A DNA stretch of 64,000 bases from Coemansia sp. RSA 487 (GCA_027577595.1 JANBRJ010000085.1:1-64000); one strand, 5' to 3'. Shown: positions 40,301-50,698, counted from the first letter of the stretch. The notes: generated from the letters alone by a model not told the origin. Program-made: numbers and translations.

Positions 40301-42440
40301 CCTTCTTGTCGCTCAGAAAATGCCCATCCAGGTCCTTGCATTCGGCCAAGTAGAGCTGCATTGCGCTGAAAAGCACGCGAGCCGACTCGAGCTGGTTGTC
40401 CAGCGTGTTAAACGACATGCCGATACCTGCAATGGTCAGCTTGGGCCACGCGGTCGTCATGTTCTCAAAGATCCTGCTGTCCTCAGTGTACGACACCCCG
40501 ACAAAGTCTTTGCAAAAGAATGAGCCCACGTCGTTACAGTAAATGTGGTTCAGCCTGGAAAGGTACGGCACCAATCCACTGAAAAACACCGTTGATTTTG
40601 AGACCATGTCGCTATACAACAATGCAACCAGACACTTTGCTGAGTAGTTCTGGATGACATCTTTACTGAAGTCGCCCACCAAGTGTATAATCCGGTTGAT
40701 GATCTCGTTGTCAACAAACATGGTAAGATAGTTGCGCGATCTCGAGGTTGTCCGAATAATGGCCACAACCATGGCCAGCTTTGCAACGGACGAGTTGCTT
40801 TTGAGCAGCATATACGAGATGCTGGAGACGATCGGATAGCTGTGGAGCAAAGGTGCAAGCGTGATGGAGTTGCACAGGCGCGAGATCAGCTCCGCCATTT
40901 CTGGAAGAACCCTTGAATTGAAATCGGGGTCGTCCATTTCGATCAGCGCCGGGAAAGTGCGCAGAAATGAGCTGTCGACTATGCACCGGTGCGATGATGG
41001 CTGCGTGGCCACTCGGTTAACCAACGTTATGCACCAGAACTTTAGGTCCTTGTCGTCGGTTGTCTTGATTGCACCCAGGACTCGCCGCAGGTTTGCGGGC
41101 TGTGCGACGTCGGCGATAACAGTGGCGCCCACAGAGCACAGGTACCACAGAGCCCGGAATATCCGCTGGTTCAGGTCATAGTTGTCTGTGGATATGCGGC
41201 GGCACATCCACCGCACGATGCCCGGGGTCTCTGCAAACTCTTTCCTGCCCAAACTGCGCACCGTAAACTCATGCATAAGAATGATGCCCCACGAGGACAC
41301 GTCTGCCTCGATATGCCGGATACATGAAGTAATTACATCGACGGCGCCGTGCTCCAGGAGCGCAGCCATGTATGTAGTTGGGTCAGGCTCGACCTCGACA
41401 ATGGTGCTGATGTTGATGTACGTGCACAGCCGCACGAGGGCTTCCATGACCGTGCGCATGAGGTCCAGGTTGGCTGGTGATTGCTTTGCTGCGCTGAGGA
41501 GTGCGCACAGGTACCCCATCTGGATCAGCTTTTCGTGGGAGTCGATCTGTAACGAGTATGTCTTTGCTATTTCGGTGCAGATGGCAACAATCATCGCGTC
41601 GACGCGCTTCTTGCATCCCTCACGGTGCAGCGCAGTGAATTCAACCTTGTACCCATCGCCATCGTCATCAAAATTAAAACCAGAGTCCCTGCTGGTAAGC
41701 ATGAGCGTCTCGTACACGGTTTCGAGAAGGCCGCACTCGCTGGCCTTTGACCGGCACTTTCGAGCAATCTTGTCGTCGTGGTGGTTTATAAGCGACGATA
41801 TGATGGCGGCAGCATGGATACAGATCTCCTTGTTATCTGTGTCCCGCATTCCGTCGACGAGGATGGGTATGACGCCTGCGCGGATAAGCCGGGCCACTCT
41901 AGGCGGCGACTGCACCATGGCCAGGAGAATAAGCAACGCGCGGAACCGCTCGGCCTGCTTGTCCTTGTGTGTGTCGCTAACTGTCCGAAGAATCAGGCCT
42001 AGCGTCGATTTGCGCATGGCAAAGTCGAACAGCAGCTCTGACGATGCAATCCGCATCTTATAGTCCGAGTAAAGCGCCAGCTTTGTAAGTGAATCCATAC
42101 TCTGCACGACCAGGTCCTCTGTCGTCGACCACTCGCCAGGCCCGTCACCGCTACCTTTTTGCTTCTCTCTGCCAGTGCTGTCGCTGTTTGAGCTGAAGTC
42201 GCTGGCAAGCTCGTCCAGTATACTATGGATGTTGAGCCGTTTCCGTCCCCAGTCACGTGCCCGGTGAGTACGTTCCTGGCGTGAAAGAGCAGCAGCGCTC
42301 CGCAAGGCCCGCACATCGTACTCCGATTGCGTATAGACATGTGAGAGCACCCGGTATGTGCCGAGGGCTGCACAGGCGCCTATAAGTAGGTAGCCCCAGC
42401 CCTCGTTCAGTATATGTACAGTGGAAAACAGGCCGCTCAT
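37383..42440 (-). CDS. Giant ARM-repeat and B30.2/SPRY protein with N-terminal membrane anchor
   Basis: 1685 residues in one uninterrupted exon of 5 kb. A short N-terminus is followed by a probable transmembrane anchor (WGYLLIGACAALGTYRVL, about 15-33). A long alpha-helical armadillo/HEAT-like region (about 85-700) comes next, with repeats such as RVARLIRAGVIPILVDGMRDTDNKEICIHA written over several units. A Ser-rich variable middle follows, and a B30.2/SPRY domain (about 1270-1450, with QIGWCTDQCGFFPE and AGDVISAELDLDNGRVVFYQNGKSLGLAF). A C-terminal region ends HIWLPTVSPAVISFELVPLHV. SPRY domains bind short peptides and ARM arrays act as scaffolds, so a membrane-tethered scaffold is likely, but no function can be assigned. 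It has no RING, so a ligase role is not supported. Confidence 0.85.
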   Translation of the reverse strand: MSGLFSTVHILNEGWGYLLIGACAALGTYRVLSHVYTQSEYDVRALRSAAALSRQERTHRARDWGRKRLNIHSILDELASDFSSNSDSTGREKQKGSGDGPGEWSTTEDLVVQSMDSLTKLALYSDYKMRIASSELLFDFAMRKSTLGLILRTVSDTHKDKQAERFRALLILLAMVQSPPRVARLIRAGVIPILVDGMRDTDNKEICIHAAAIISSLINHHDDKIARKCRSKASECGLLETVYETLMLTSRDSGFNFDDDGDGYKVEFTALHREGCKKRVDAMIVAICTEIAKTYSLQIDSHEKLIQMGYLCALLSAAKQSPANLDLMRTVMEALVRLCTYINISTIVEVEPDPTTYMAALLEHGAVDVITSCIRHIEADVSSWGIILMHEFTVRSLGRKEFAETPGIVRWMCRRISTDNYDLNQRIFRALWYLCSVGATVIADVAQPANLRRVLGAIKTTDDKDLKFWCITLVNRVATQPSSHRCIVDSSFLRTFPALIEMDDPDFNSRVLPEMAELISRLCNSITLAPLLHSYPIVSSISYMLLKSNSSVAKLAMVVAIIRTTSRSRNYLTMFVDNEIINRIIHLVGDFSKDVIQNYSAKCLVALLYSDMVSKSTVFFSGLVPYLSRLNHIYCNDVGSFFCKDFVGVSYTEDSRIFENMTTAWPKLTIAGIGMSFNTLDNQLESARVLFSAMQLYLAECKDLDGHFLSDKKVDTAVNEFLNFQLTLLAQLAMYLMRYFDMWDDVQSFLDSHQASSINMDHDVALAFRRVIRAPRAREQHARASVNTFVMAYYLRNQDDPHFRAAAKDNKTLLCRNHIIRMRASSPDASDMSLSSPLSSSHRPDEISEGRWTDVSGRIKRKSKYVRSEPSKPSYQDSGDAGDKEPEFTGILRDPRMRCLLPALYLVLDAFADSLGPGLVIQSPVVTQRALWIMRIFYNEFPDLRGLVMRVLSSIDLKTLSRNDATELVDLCSKYVVDTAISSSNLILAVDREDIGAGMTEVMDIVKRTPELQRSRNSNDPQSSEDAEEHQGSENGGSPIATSTVEMAAIVHNDSSLEDDRALQAWLAPIAQTGISALAKLTAMLYFGKHMALHPECIATSGRFYAQFTLDRYSAGWKTCEDMYSCIEPQSVSDHGAGCWIIDRAGPRGTGQVNRINTVMRLSSGMHHNANADETQRRHWPGHASNGSSGSVQNLGMEGSGLPLISRTSSHSRRHSPSSTSSSISSSRETPSSPFLATIVSDPNIDTDGSTAVAISGPLTTLMDPPGIMYHNYSPYYPAFSALADGCTVWNAGWKFESVRTRTGVDGRLGGVHRFHIRLLSAGLVQIGWCTDQCGFFPESGVGVGDDFESVAYDGYRKRKWFGIPDKNVYGEQWKAGDVISAELDLDNGRVVFYQNGKSLGLAFGINEQGTVEGSANGFQGLSRDRTWYPAFSLSYNQGVVFLGGDNFDQQSCCSIKGGSNDGASEAGWLCKTKSSLSVSSDNRDGVEASGDRDEVPKQCVLTDQHAGLRSLGVAKAYRIRFEFQDLDTFPCIAFTLPGDWGQIILGPVTDMGNLSTYLQPQWWAVWTQPPPPGSLQKPGSSPLDVRNAAAADLSRLFSQIAQPNSTDPSLCVQSASVLTRAMRAASWVYFIVSTSGHICLATSGEMQTVLFDVGLDAVDVSGNHIWLPTVSPAVISFELVPLHV

Positions 42441-43649
42441 TAGAAGCTACTACTTTTTTTTATACAAGAGCCAAGAGTATGTTGTAAAATGCGAATTTGG
42501 AGGACAAATTGGTTGAATTGTGCGAGGCTGATGCCAAAGCTCGCTTATAATGTGCACATCCCGTGATGCCCACATTTAGCTGATTGGATCAGGGTGATTA
42601 AGACGGGGAGGCTTTCTGATCAAGCTTCAGAGTTTTCTAGCTTAGCTCAGCCCATGACGCTTTTTGTTTGTTTGCTTGTTTTTCCTCAACGCCAAAAAGC
42701 CGCTAACTAATGGATCGGTTCCAAAGAGGGAAAGCTGGGCTGGCTCCGGAGCAGTCTGTATTGTTGACATAAAAGGATCGGTGTGGAATGCACGGCGCGG
42801 GATCGGTCGGCTGCACTCACTGTTCACAAGTTGAGAAAACGGCAGACGTCTGGACCGCCAAAATTATTGAACTATTAGCATGTGCAGGTACCAAAGATCG
42901 GCAAACGAATTAGAGCAGCTTCGTGCGTGTAATGAATATACAAACACGAACGAGTGGAATTGTGCATCAGAAAAAGTCTATTGTTCGCCAAAGCTTTGTG
43001 TATTTGCAAGAGGGGAGGATGATTGGGCCAACAAAAGAAAGACTATTCAGTTTATTTTCTCTCTCAGACAAGAGGACGGCTACATTGTCAGAACAGCCGC
43101 ACATTTAAACCACTCAAGGCTTATGTATCGGTCGGTCCAGCAATGAGAATATGTAAAGACCGTGAGTGTAACTTTTTTTTTTTGGCAACAGGTAGAGGAA
43201 AGTCCCTTCTTATATCCGATATGCAAGGGAGAGGCGCAAAGAGAGCCTTCAAAAAAAGTGGATATCAGCATGTTACAATCTCATGAGGAACAAAAAAAAG
43301 GACAAAAGACATAATGTCTAGTGGTGGTGCAAAAAGATGGACAGTTTTTGCACAAAAAAACAAAGACTTGAGGGAGAAAAGCTGGGAAAAGGATCTTTTG
43401 CTCGTAAATTTCTCCCTCCTTTTAACTTTCTAAATGTAAAGAAAATAGCACTACTGCTTTCCTTTTCGTTGACAACCATTATTTTTGCTTTTTGGACTGT
43501 TTTCCTTTTTTTCTTCTTTCTTTTGCTCGTTGCAAATTTAGCCTTACTCTTCTAATTATAGCTGCCTTTTTATCGCTGTCGACCGCAACCTTGGCTTTTC
43601 TATTGTATTTTTCTATCATACACAGTGTCGCTATCGATACAAGACAAAA
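42441..43649. other. Intergenic, divergent promoters, no gene seen
   Basis: 1.2 kb between two divergent genes (ARM-SPRY and CRIB protein). The last 200 bases are T-rich leader for the CRIB gene. No other feature was recognised. Confidence 0.6.
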
Positions 43650-44600
43650 ATGGGCCTGTTTTCCTCCTGCTTTGGTGATATCGACGACGACCACCACTAC
43701 GGCTATCTCAAGCGCAGCCAGCAAGGCGGACGCCGTTCCGTGACAAAGGCGATGATTGGGAAGCCTGAAAACTTTGTTCACACAGGCCATCTGGGAATCG
43801 GAACCGTTCGGGGAAACAACAGCAGCCTGAACACTGATGTAAGTACCGTCGGGCAATAGCAGAGATGTGTTTTCCTACTCTTTGATGTTGGGTTACAAAG
43901 GAGCGTTCTGGGATTTTCTGCTGGCCACGCCTCTTGCTTACCTTTTTGGAGAAAGAGCAGAAAGAGCTTTATAATGATTGAGCACGCGGCTGCAATAATG
44001 AACATGCACTTTTTTGTGTGTCGAAGCACAGAGCAACAACAGCCAATAGGGATATCCTCTTTCAAATTGGAGCTATGCTTGTGCAAGTCGGACACTTACC
44101 TTTTTAGCACATATACTGCTCTTCTCCCCCTCCAGAGCTTTTTCCGATGAGGTTTGCTTTCTCCATTGCCCAATCCAGTTAGCAAGCTAGCCAACATAAC
44201 AATAGAGCAATGAAAAAAGACAAGGCGTGGTGGATATTTTTGCCTTTGGCCCATGTGGCGGGAGTGCTGGATTTCATATATGCCATGCATGCTGACTATT
44301 ATACCACTGCCATTGTCAATTCCTCTGCCATTGCAATCCCTCGCAAAGGAGATGATTTGCTTGACAGTAGTGGTATTAGCACTACAGGTTAACATGTCTG
44401 CACTCTCATTACGAACATATATGCCTGACCCACTAACCATCGCGATTCTGGCACAGTCTTTTGTTTTTATTGCTGCAAAATAGCCCGAAAAGCTCAAGAC
44501 GCTAATGTCGCAGGTCAGCGCTGCGATTGACGAAGATACTTTGTTTGGAGTACCAGACGAGTCGAGAAAGTCGGCAGCCGGTGTCGGGGTTGCCTGTTGA
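43650..44600 (+). CDS. Small CRIB protein, CDC42-small-effector-like, predicted N-acylated
   Basis: Two exons, 43650-43838 and 44484-44600, give 101 residues. The 645-base intron has a GTAAGT donor, an ACTAAC branch site about 40 bases before a TAG acceptor, and phase 0. The N-terminus MGLFSSC fits N-myristoylation at Gly2 plus palmitoylation at Cys7. Residues 36-49 (IGKPENFVHTGHLG) match the CRIB consensus ISxPxxFxHxxHVG. The preceding KAM-IGKP and overall size resemble animal CDC42SE (SPEC) proteins. Exon 2 encodes a helix-like PEKLKTLMSQVSAAI and ends GVAC. It probably binds GTP-loaded Cdc42/Rac at the plasma membrane during polarised growth. Exon 1 read alone ends in a spurious 69-residue frame. 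Confidence 0.82.
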
Positions 44601-46242
44601 CCAGCAAATACCGACTTTTTTCTTTCGCAAACGTTGTTTGCAATCATTTTTTGGACAAAAATGCTGGAACCGTCCGTCCACTTTTTTGCGTACTTTTACT
44701 TGTTTCCATTGTGTAGATTTGATCTCTCCAACCTATGCTTTATCTCCATATTTTTTATCACCAGCACTTTTTTTGATTTTCAAAAAACACAAATCTTAGA
44801 TTTTCTTATATGAAAAGTAGCGAATGGGCATGTCGTCGTATCGTGTGTAATACCGACGGCTTTGCAACAGAAGCGTGAGAAAAAGATGGATTCGGAGGTA
44901 CAAGGGCAGAAGATATCAAGTGGTGAAAGGAAGGCTAGCACCACTTGTAACTTGCAAAACAAAAAATATAAACATGTTGGGCTTGCAGATCATTGTAGAT
45001 TGAGCAGCTTGTGCTTGAAGCTCGTTCCTTTCGGTTTTGGAAGCCAGCCAGCGAATAGGGGCTGCTTCCACACTCTTTGCTTCTTTTCTTTGATTGAGGA
45101 TGTGTTTTTTGGGTTTAAACCCTAACATTCCATTGCCACTGCGCCAGAAAACTCTTTCTTTCTCTTCTATTCGAAAACAACACCTTTTCTAGCCTCTTGA
45201 CTTTATATAACACAAGGTAAAGTAAAGTAAAGCAAAGCAAAGTAAAGCACTCTACTGTTCTTGCTCTTTATGTTGGCGCATCCGACTGACATGCTGCAGT
45301 TACGTACGTCATGCCTTACCTTGTCTTGTTTGTTTTCTTTGTCCCCATTCCCATAGCCCTCTCCCAGAGCTGACTCCTCCTCCAAAAGGAGCAGATAGAT
45401 GCACGTGGAAAAAAAATAAACAACAAGCAGCAAACCTGCCCCGTTTTGATAAGCAGAGAAAACTCTATTTCATCAACCGCAACAATGGTTACAGTGGTTG
45501 GAGGGGAATGATCTGTGTGCATGCAATGGCGCAATAGAGTTCTGCAGCCATCCCTAAATTTTTCACAGATGCCCAGATGGTGTGAGAAAAATGGTTGCTT
45601 TGCATTTGCCATTGCTAAATGGCCTTTTTTTTACAGCTTTAGGAAGAGGAAAAGGGAGGCGTTGCGCTGCCATTGCCATCGCAAAAAGCCATCATCTTCC
45701 ACGTCTGTGCGCAGCAGAGAATAATGGCATGGAAGTGCGCCTTTCCTGTGGCGATATCTCATTTGCAAATCCAGACTTCTCGCTTTACCAGACGTTAACA
45801 CTGTCGACCTCCATTCCTCCTTTTGTAACTAACTGGCTCTTTGTTCTGTCGTTGCGCATGTCCGCTTATGCATATACATGTTCGGTGCGTAAATTACTCG
45901 CACGTCTTTTCTGCACAAACACACACATTTGTATGTTCTGAAATTGCGCAAGGCTGGCCCTCCTCGCTCACATGTCCTATCTGTCGTTATTTTTATTTGT
46001 GCAACTGTCAGTTGGGTAAATTGGGCAAAAGATAAATCATCGATTCTAGGCACCTTTCCATACTCGCAAAACAATAGATTAACCTATAATATTTTATTTT
46101 GTTGCTCAATACCGCTTTCTCTCCTTCCCCTCCCTTTCTTTCCTTATTTTCTTCTGCTCTAATAGTACACTCTTGAGTACGCTGTAGATTATATAGACAT
46201 TTCCTCCCTGCAACAAAGCCTTATATTGCCTTTGTTTTGGCC
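44601..46242. other. Long intergenic region before TPP2
   Basis: 1.64 kb with no recognisable gene. It contains the AAAGT/AAAGC repeat at 45218-45248 and T-rich sequence leading into TPP2. Open frames such as 45582-45941 show no family signal. Confidence 0.6.
45218..45248. repeat. Degenerate pentanucleotide repeat (AAAGY)n
   Basis: Six tandem AAAGT or AAAGC units in the intergenic region upstream of TPP2. Confidence 0.85.
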
Positions 46243-49200
46243 ATGAGTGTACAAGAACCGCCCTCGCCATCGCAGTGCGCTTCAATCGCATCATCCACTC
46301 CGCCGCGCACGCAATTCCCCACCCACGGCCTGCTTCCAAGAATCGACACCCAGGCCAGCGAGTTTGTGCGCAAGAACCCGAGCTACGATGGCCGTGGAAC
46401 GGTCGTTGCAGTGCTGGACACTGGCATTGACCCGGGTGCACAGGGCCTTCAGATCACCAGCGACGGAAAGCGCAAGGTGCTTGACTTTGTCGACTGCACT
46501 GGATCCGGCGATGTGGTAATGGGTGACCCGCAACAGTGCATCAGCGATGCGCTGGAGCTCCGCGGCGCCAGCGGCCGTATGCTTCGCCTCAACCCCACAT
46601 GGACCAATCCCTCTGGCGAGTGGCGAGTGGGTGCCAAGCGGCTCTATGACGTTGCGCCCCAGAGCGTCAAGGCAGTCTCAAAGCGCGACCGCGAAGAAAA
46701 ATTCCGCAAGACTGCACAAACGCTTTCAGACTCAGTAAACACTCAGCTGACTGCCGCCAAGATCAGCAAGAAAGACAACACGGCGGACACTCCTACGAGA
46801 AAGAAAGACGGCACAGTAGACGCCTCTGCCACTGGCAAGGACGACACCGTTGCAGAATTGGAAGCTCAGGCGGGTGTGCTCTCAACTCTGAGCGGCTCAT
46901 ACGAAGACCAGGGTCCTATGCTGGACTGCGTGGTGTTCTACGACGGCACACAATGGCGCGCTGCCATTGACGCCGAGGCCGATGGTGATCTGTCCAACGC
47001 CAAGGCGCTGGGCGCCTACAAGACCACGGGTGACGTGGCGCTGCTTAGCAAGCGACAGCTCCTGTACTTTACGCTAAACTTTTACGACAACGGCCGCACG
47101 CTGAGCATTGTGACCAGTGCAGGTCCGCATTCGACTCACGTGGCGGGAATCCTTGCTGCAAATCATCCCGAGGAGCCGCAGAACAATGGCGTGGCACCGG
47201 GAGCTCAGCTGATATCTCTTTTGATTGGTGACCACCGAGTTGCTTCATTGGAGACAGGCGTTGGTCTGACGCGCGCCGTCGGTGCCATCATCGAACATGG
47301 CGCCGACCTGGCCAACATGAGCTTTGGCGAGCCGTCTGCAACGCACAACGCTGGCCAATGGGTGCAGATGGTCCGCAAGGAGGTCGTGCGCCGCCACCGC
47401 TGCATCTTTGTGTCGTCGGCGGGAAACGAGGGCCCAGCACTCACGACTGTTGGCGCCCCGGGCGGCACAACCGACGGGATCATCGGCGTCGGCGCATTTG
47501 TTGGCGAAGAGCAGATAAAGGCCGACCACGCAATGTATGACACGGTCCGCGACACGGCATTCACGTGGTGCTCGCGCGGCCCAACGTTCGACGGCGCCCG
47601 TGGCTCCGACATCTTTGCGCCTGGGAGCGCTATAGCCAGCTATCCGGCATACACGCAGCAGCGCCTGCGCCTTGGAAACGGCACCAGCATGAGCTCGCCG
47701 AACCTGTGCGGCTGTCTGGCGCTTCTGGTTTCGGCGTGGAAGCAGGAGTTCGGTGCGTCTGGGGACAGCAGCGACCAGCCACAGAAGCGGATAAGCCCTT
47801 ACCGCGTCAAAAACGCCATCTTCGCCACAGCCAGGGCGTTTGGCGATGAGCTTGGTGCTGGTCTGATGCAGACGGATGCTGCGTGGCAGTTCCTCAAGAA
47901 ACACAGCCAGCGGGAGTTCGAGGATGTCGAATACTCTATCTCCATCCCCGAGCTTAACGGCGCGCGTGGTATTTACCTGCGCAACCCTGAGGACTCTGCG
48001 CAAGCGCGGCATCTGAAGATCACCGTCGCCCCGGTGTTCCCCGAAGACGCAGATGCAAAGCTCGAGCGCGACCCTGGTGGCCAGCACGGCCAGGAGGATA
48101 GCCAGAGGCGGTTTGACTTTGAGCAGCGTGTGCTTCTTGTATCCGATGCGTCCTGGGTGCGTGTCCCCGAGGCGCTGTATGTGGGCAGCGAGGGCCAGAT
48201 ATTTAACACGCAGGTGGATGCCACGCAGCTCGAGCCCGGACGCCTGCACATTGCGGCGATCGAGGGCTACGACTCGGCAAATGTCGACCGCGGGCCGATC
48301 TTCACCGTTCCGATCACGGTGACAAAGCCGCTAGAGGTCGGCGCGGGAGCCTGCGTACGCCTCGACTCCCTGCGCTTCCAGCCAACCGACATTGTGCGCC
48401 GATTCATCGCGGTTCCGGCAGGGGCCACGCGTGCACGCATCACATTCCACTCGGGGAACACGTCAGTTCAAGCATCTGCCCCTGCTGTGTTCTACCTCCA
48501 CTGCCTGCAGATCTCGCCACAGGAACGGTTCAAGACGTATGAGCTGAAGCAGCGTGTGACTGCCGGGCACCCATCCTTTATTGCCGGCGGAAAGTGTGCC
48601 GAGCAAAGGTACCAGTGCGCAATGGATGTTCTGGGCGGCGCTACGCTTGAGGTGTGTGTTGCACAGTTCTGGAACCAGCTGGGCAACCACGAGGTCGACC
48701 TCACCATCGACTTCAACGGCATCTCGCCTGTGGGAGCGCAGTATGCGCGTGCCGAGGGCGACCGTGTAAACGCTGGAATTGTTGTCAACGGCAACTACGG
48801 CGTGGTGCGCACGGACTTTTGCGCAAACGTCCGTCCGGAGTATAACATCAAGCCCAAGGCAACGCTTGATGTGCTTCGGATGACACTGCGTCCGCAATCA
48901 GCAGCCGTTTCTCCCTGCGACAGCGAGCGCGACATCCACCCGGCTTCTGGCGTGGCCATCCACAAGCTGCTTCTTGACTACAAGCTCGAGACAAAGAGCG
49001 ACGGCGTCACCATTCGTCCACGCCTTCCTGCACTGGACACCAAGATATACGAGAGCTGGGCCGACGATTTTGCCCTGGCGATCTTTGACGTCAACAAGCG
49101 GCGCGTGGCCTCCCAGATCAGCTACACGTCGAATGTTACGCTGCGCAAGCGCGGCAGCTACTTGGTGCGTGTGCAGATACGCCATCGCAGCGAAAAGGAC

Positions 49201-50415
49201 CTTGAGTCTCTTAAGAACATCCCTCTGCTCATTGACATGCAGCTGACCAACAAGGTCAACCTACCAACGTTCTTTACGCTGGCGTCGGCGTTCACAGACA
49301 CTGTGCTTGGTTCAAAGCCTACTGTGAACACAATCGCACACGGCTCAAGCATGCCGCTGTTCTTCAAGACTGACCTTACCGGGCTTCCAGCAGAGGCCTC
49401 GCCTGGAGATGTGCTTTACGGATCTCTTACGCTTAGCAAGCTGAATGCCGACATGTCGATCGAGTATATTGTGCCCACAAAGTGCAATGGTGGTGATAAG
49501 TCAAAGTCGCCATCGTCGAGTGCCAATGTCTCTGCAGACGTGCCAGCGGACGGAAAGACGTTGTCGCCAGCAGAAAAGGAGCGCAAGGAGATCGAGGAGG
49601 CAATTCGCAAGCTTCGCATCGGATGGATCAAAATAGCCAAGGACGACAGCGTGCGCGAGCAGCTCATTAGCGAACTCTTGGCTGCAGAGAAGAGTGGCGA
49701 TGCAGCAAAGGAGGACAAAGGCGACGTGCAGGCTGCTGTTCTTTCTGCGCAGCTCGACACACTAGATAGTATGCGTAAGTCGCAGCTTCCGTGGAGCGAC
49801 GCTGCCAAGCTGACCGCAGAGTCTGCACGGCGCTCAGTCGAGGTGGCCGACCGCATAGTGTCTCTGACATATCCACAGGCCCTCACTGTCCGGCTGTACG
49901 AGAACCAGGCTACACTGACCAACGACGAGGACAAGAAGCAGAAGCAGCTGGCAGAAACGGCAAAGGACCGGCTGGTATGCGCGCTGACGACAAAGTGCAG
50001 AGCACTTGCGTTCCTGACAACACAGGCAATGCCGTCATCGAGGTCGTCGGAGACAAGTGTTGAGTTTATTGACGTGATCTCGCCATGCGAAGATGCAGAT
50101 AATCGTCTGCCTGTTTACGAGAAGGCTGTGTCAGACTTGACCAAGTGGACGAGTGAGAAGCAGCAGGCCGATGACGCAGTGTTTCTGATGGCCACGCTTC
50201 CTTTGCATATTGCGAAGCAGAATTACGGCCGCGCACTGCAATGTGTTATGAAATGGATTGGCAAGGCGCCGCTTCTCGAGTCCAACACCGCGGAGCGCAA
50301 GGCAATGACTGAGCTGCGCGATCTGTTGGTTGCAAAGCTGGGATGGTCCATGTGGACAGACCATTTCCGTGAGACTGCCCTGGTCGAGCATCCAGCAACG
50401 TATGAGCCTCTTTAA
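46243..50415 (+). CDS. TPP2: Tripeptidyl-peptidase II (giant subtilisin-family peptidase)
   Basis: 1390 residues, one exon; ATG at 46243. The subtilisin triad is complete: Asp59 in VAVLDTGIDPG, His299 in GPHSTHVAGI and Ser482 in NGTSMSSPN, with the oxyanion Asn in SSAGNEGP. An insert of about 200 residues between Asp and His is typical of TPP2. Long beta-rich C-terminal domains follow, and a helical tail holds an acidic/Lys-rich linker (about 1085-1105). TPP2 assembles into very large spindle-shaped complexes in the cytosol and removes tripeptides from proteasome products. No signal peptide is seen, in line with a cytosolic location. Confidence 0.95.
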   Translation: MSVQEPPSPSQCASIASSTPPRTQFPTHGLLPRIDTQASEFVRKNPSYDGRGTVVAVLDTGIDPGAQGLQITSDGKRKVLDFVDCTGSGDVVMGDPQQCISDALELRGASGRMLRLNPTWTNPSGEWRVGAKRLYDVAPQSVKAVSKRDREEKFRKTAQTLSDSVNTQLTAAKISKKDNTADTPTRKKDGTVDASATGKDDTVAELEAQAGVLSTLSGSYEDQGPMLDCVVFYDGTQWRAAIDAEADGDLSNAKALGAYKTTGDVALLSKRQLLYFTLNFYDNGRTLSIVTSAGPHSTHVAGILAANHPEEPQNNGVAPGAQLISLLIGDHRVASLETGVGLTRAVGAIIEHGADLANMSFGEPSATHNAGQWVQMVRKEVVRRHRCIFVSSAGNEGPALTTVGAPGGTTDGIIGVGAFVGEEQIKADHAMYDTVRDTAFTWCSRGPTFDGARGSDIFAPGSAIASYPAYTQQRLRLGNGTSMSSPNLCGCLALLVSAWKQEFGASGDSSDQPQKRISPYRVKNAIFATARAFGDELGAGLMQTDAAWQFLKKHSQREFEDVEYSISIPELNGARGIYLRNPEDSAQARHLKITVAPVFPEDADAKLERDPGGQHGQEDSQRRFDFEQRVLLVSDASWVRVPEALYVGSEGQIFNTQVDATQLEPGRLHIAAIEGYDSANVDRGPIFTVPITVTKPLEVGAGACVRLDSLRFQPTDIVRRFIAVPAGATRARITFHSGNTSVQASAPAVFYLHCLQISPQERFKTYELKQRVTAGHPSFIAGGKCAEQRYQCAMDVLGGATLEVCVAQFWNQLGNHEVDLTIDFNGISPVGAQYARAEGDRVNAGIVVNGNYGVVRTDFCANVRPEYNIKPKATLDVLRMTLRPQSAAVSPCDSERDIHPASGVAIHKLLLDYKLETKSDGVTIRPRLPALDTKIYESWADDFALAIFDVNKRRVASQISYTSNVTLRKRGSYLVRVQIRHRSEKDLESLKNIPLLIDMQLTNKVNLPTFFTLASAFTDTVLGSKPTVNTIAHGSSMPLFFKTDLTGLPAEASPGDVLYGSLTLSKLNADMSIEYIVPTKCNGGDKSKSPSSSANVSADVPADGKTLSPAEKERKEIEEAIRKLRIGWIKIAKDDSVREQLISELLAAEKSGDAAKEDKGDVQAAVLSAQLDTLDSMRKSQLPWSDAAKLTAESARRSVEVADRIVSLTYPQALTVRLYENQATLTNDEDKKQKQLAETAKDRLVCALTTKCRALAFLTTQAMPSSRSSETSVEFIDVISPCEDADNRLPVYEKAVSDLTKWTSEKQQADDAVFLMATLPLHIAKQNYGRALQCVMKWIGKAPLLESNTAERKAMTELRDLLVAKLGWSMWTDHFRETALVEHPATYEPL

Positions 50416-50698
50416 ATTTCTTCGAATTCTATTTATATCAGTTTTATTGTTTTTACGCTTGTTTTGGCAGTGATCTGTTCTTATTGTATCATCCGCTTCT
50501 GCAAATGATATCTTGGCGTAAAGGATTGGCCCAGATTGGTATTGTAAATTTCCTTTCCTTTTTTGACAAGAGGGGCCCTCCTTTGGTGTTGAAAAATGGT
50601 GCTTGCTTTTCATCGAAACAGATCACCACAGACTCTACACCACCTGTCACTTGTCACTTGTCACTTGTCACACAAGAAATACATTCCTTATAGATGTA
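50416..50698. other. TPP2 3' flank with heptamer repeat
   Basis: Downstream region of TPP2 containing about 3.5 tandem copies of the heptamer CTTGTCA at about 50645-50671. It ends at the TA target of the Tc1-like copy 2. Confidence 0.65.
50645..50671. repeat. Tandem heptamer (CTTGTCA)n
   Basis: About three and a half head-to-tail copies of CTTGTCA (read as TGTCACT), 28 bases from the left end of the Tc1-like element. Confidence 0.8.

Noticed and set aside
41182-42063. 293-residue plus-strand open frame
   Set aside because: Antisense shadow of the ARM-SPRY gene, with no domain signal.
43839-44483. Possible box C/D snoRNA in the large CRIB-gene intron
   Set aside because: No proper pair of C and D boxes with a terminal stem was found by eye.
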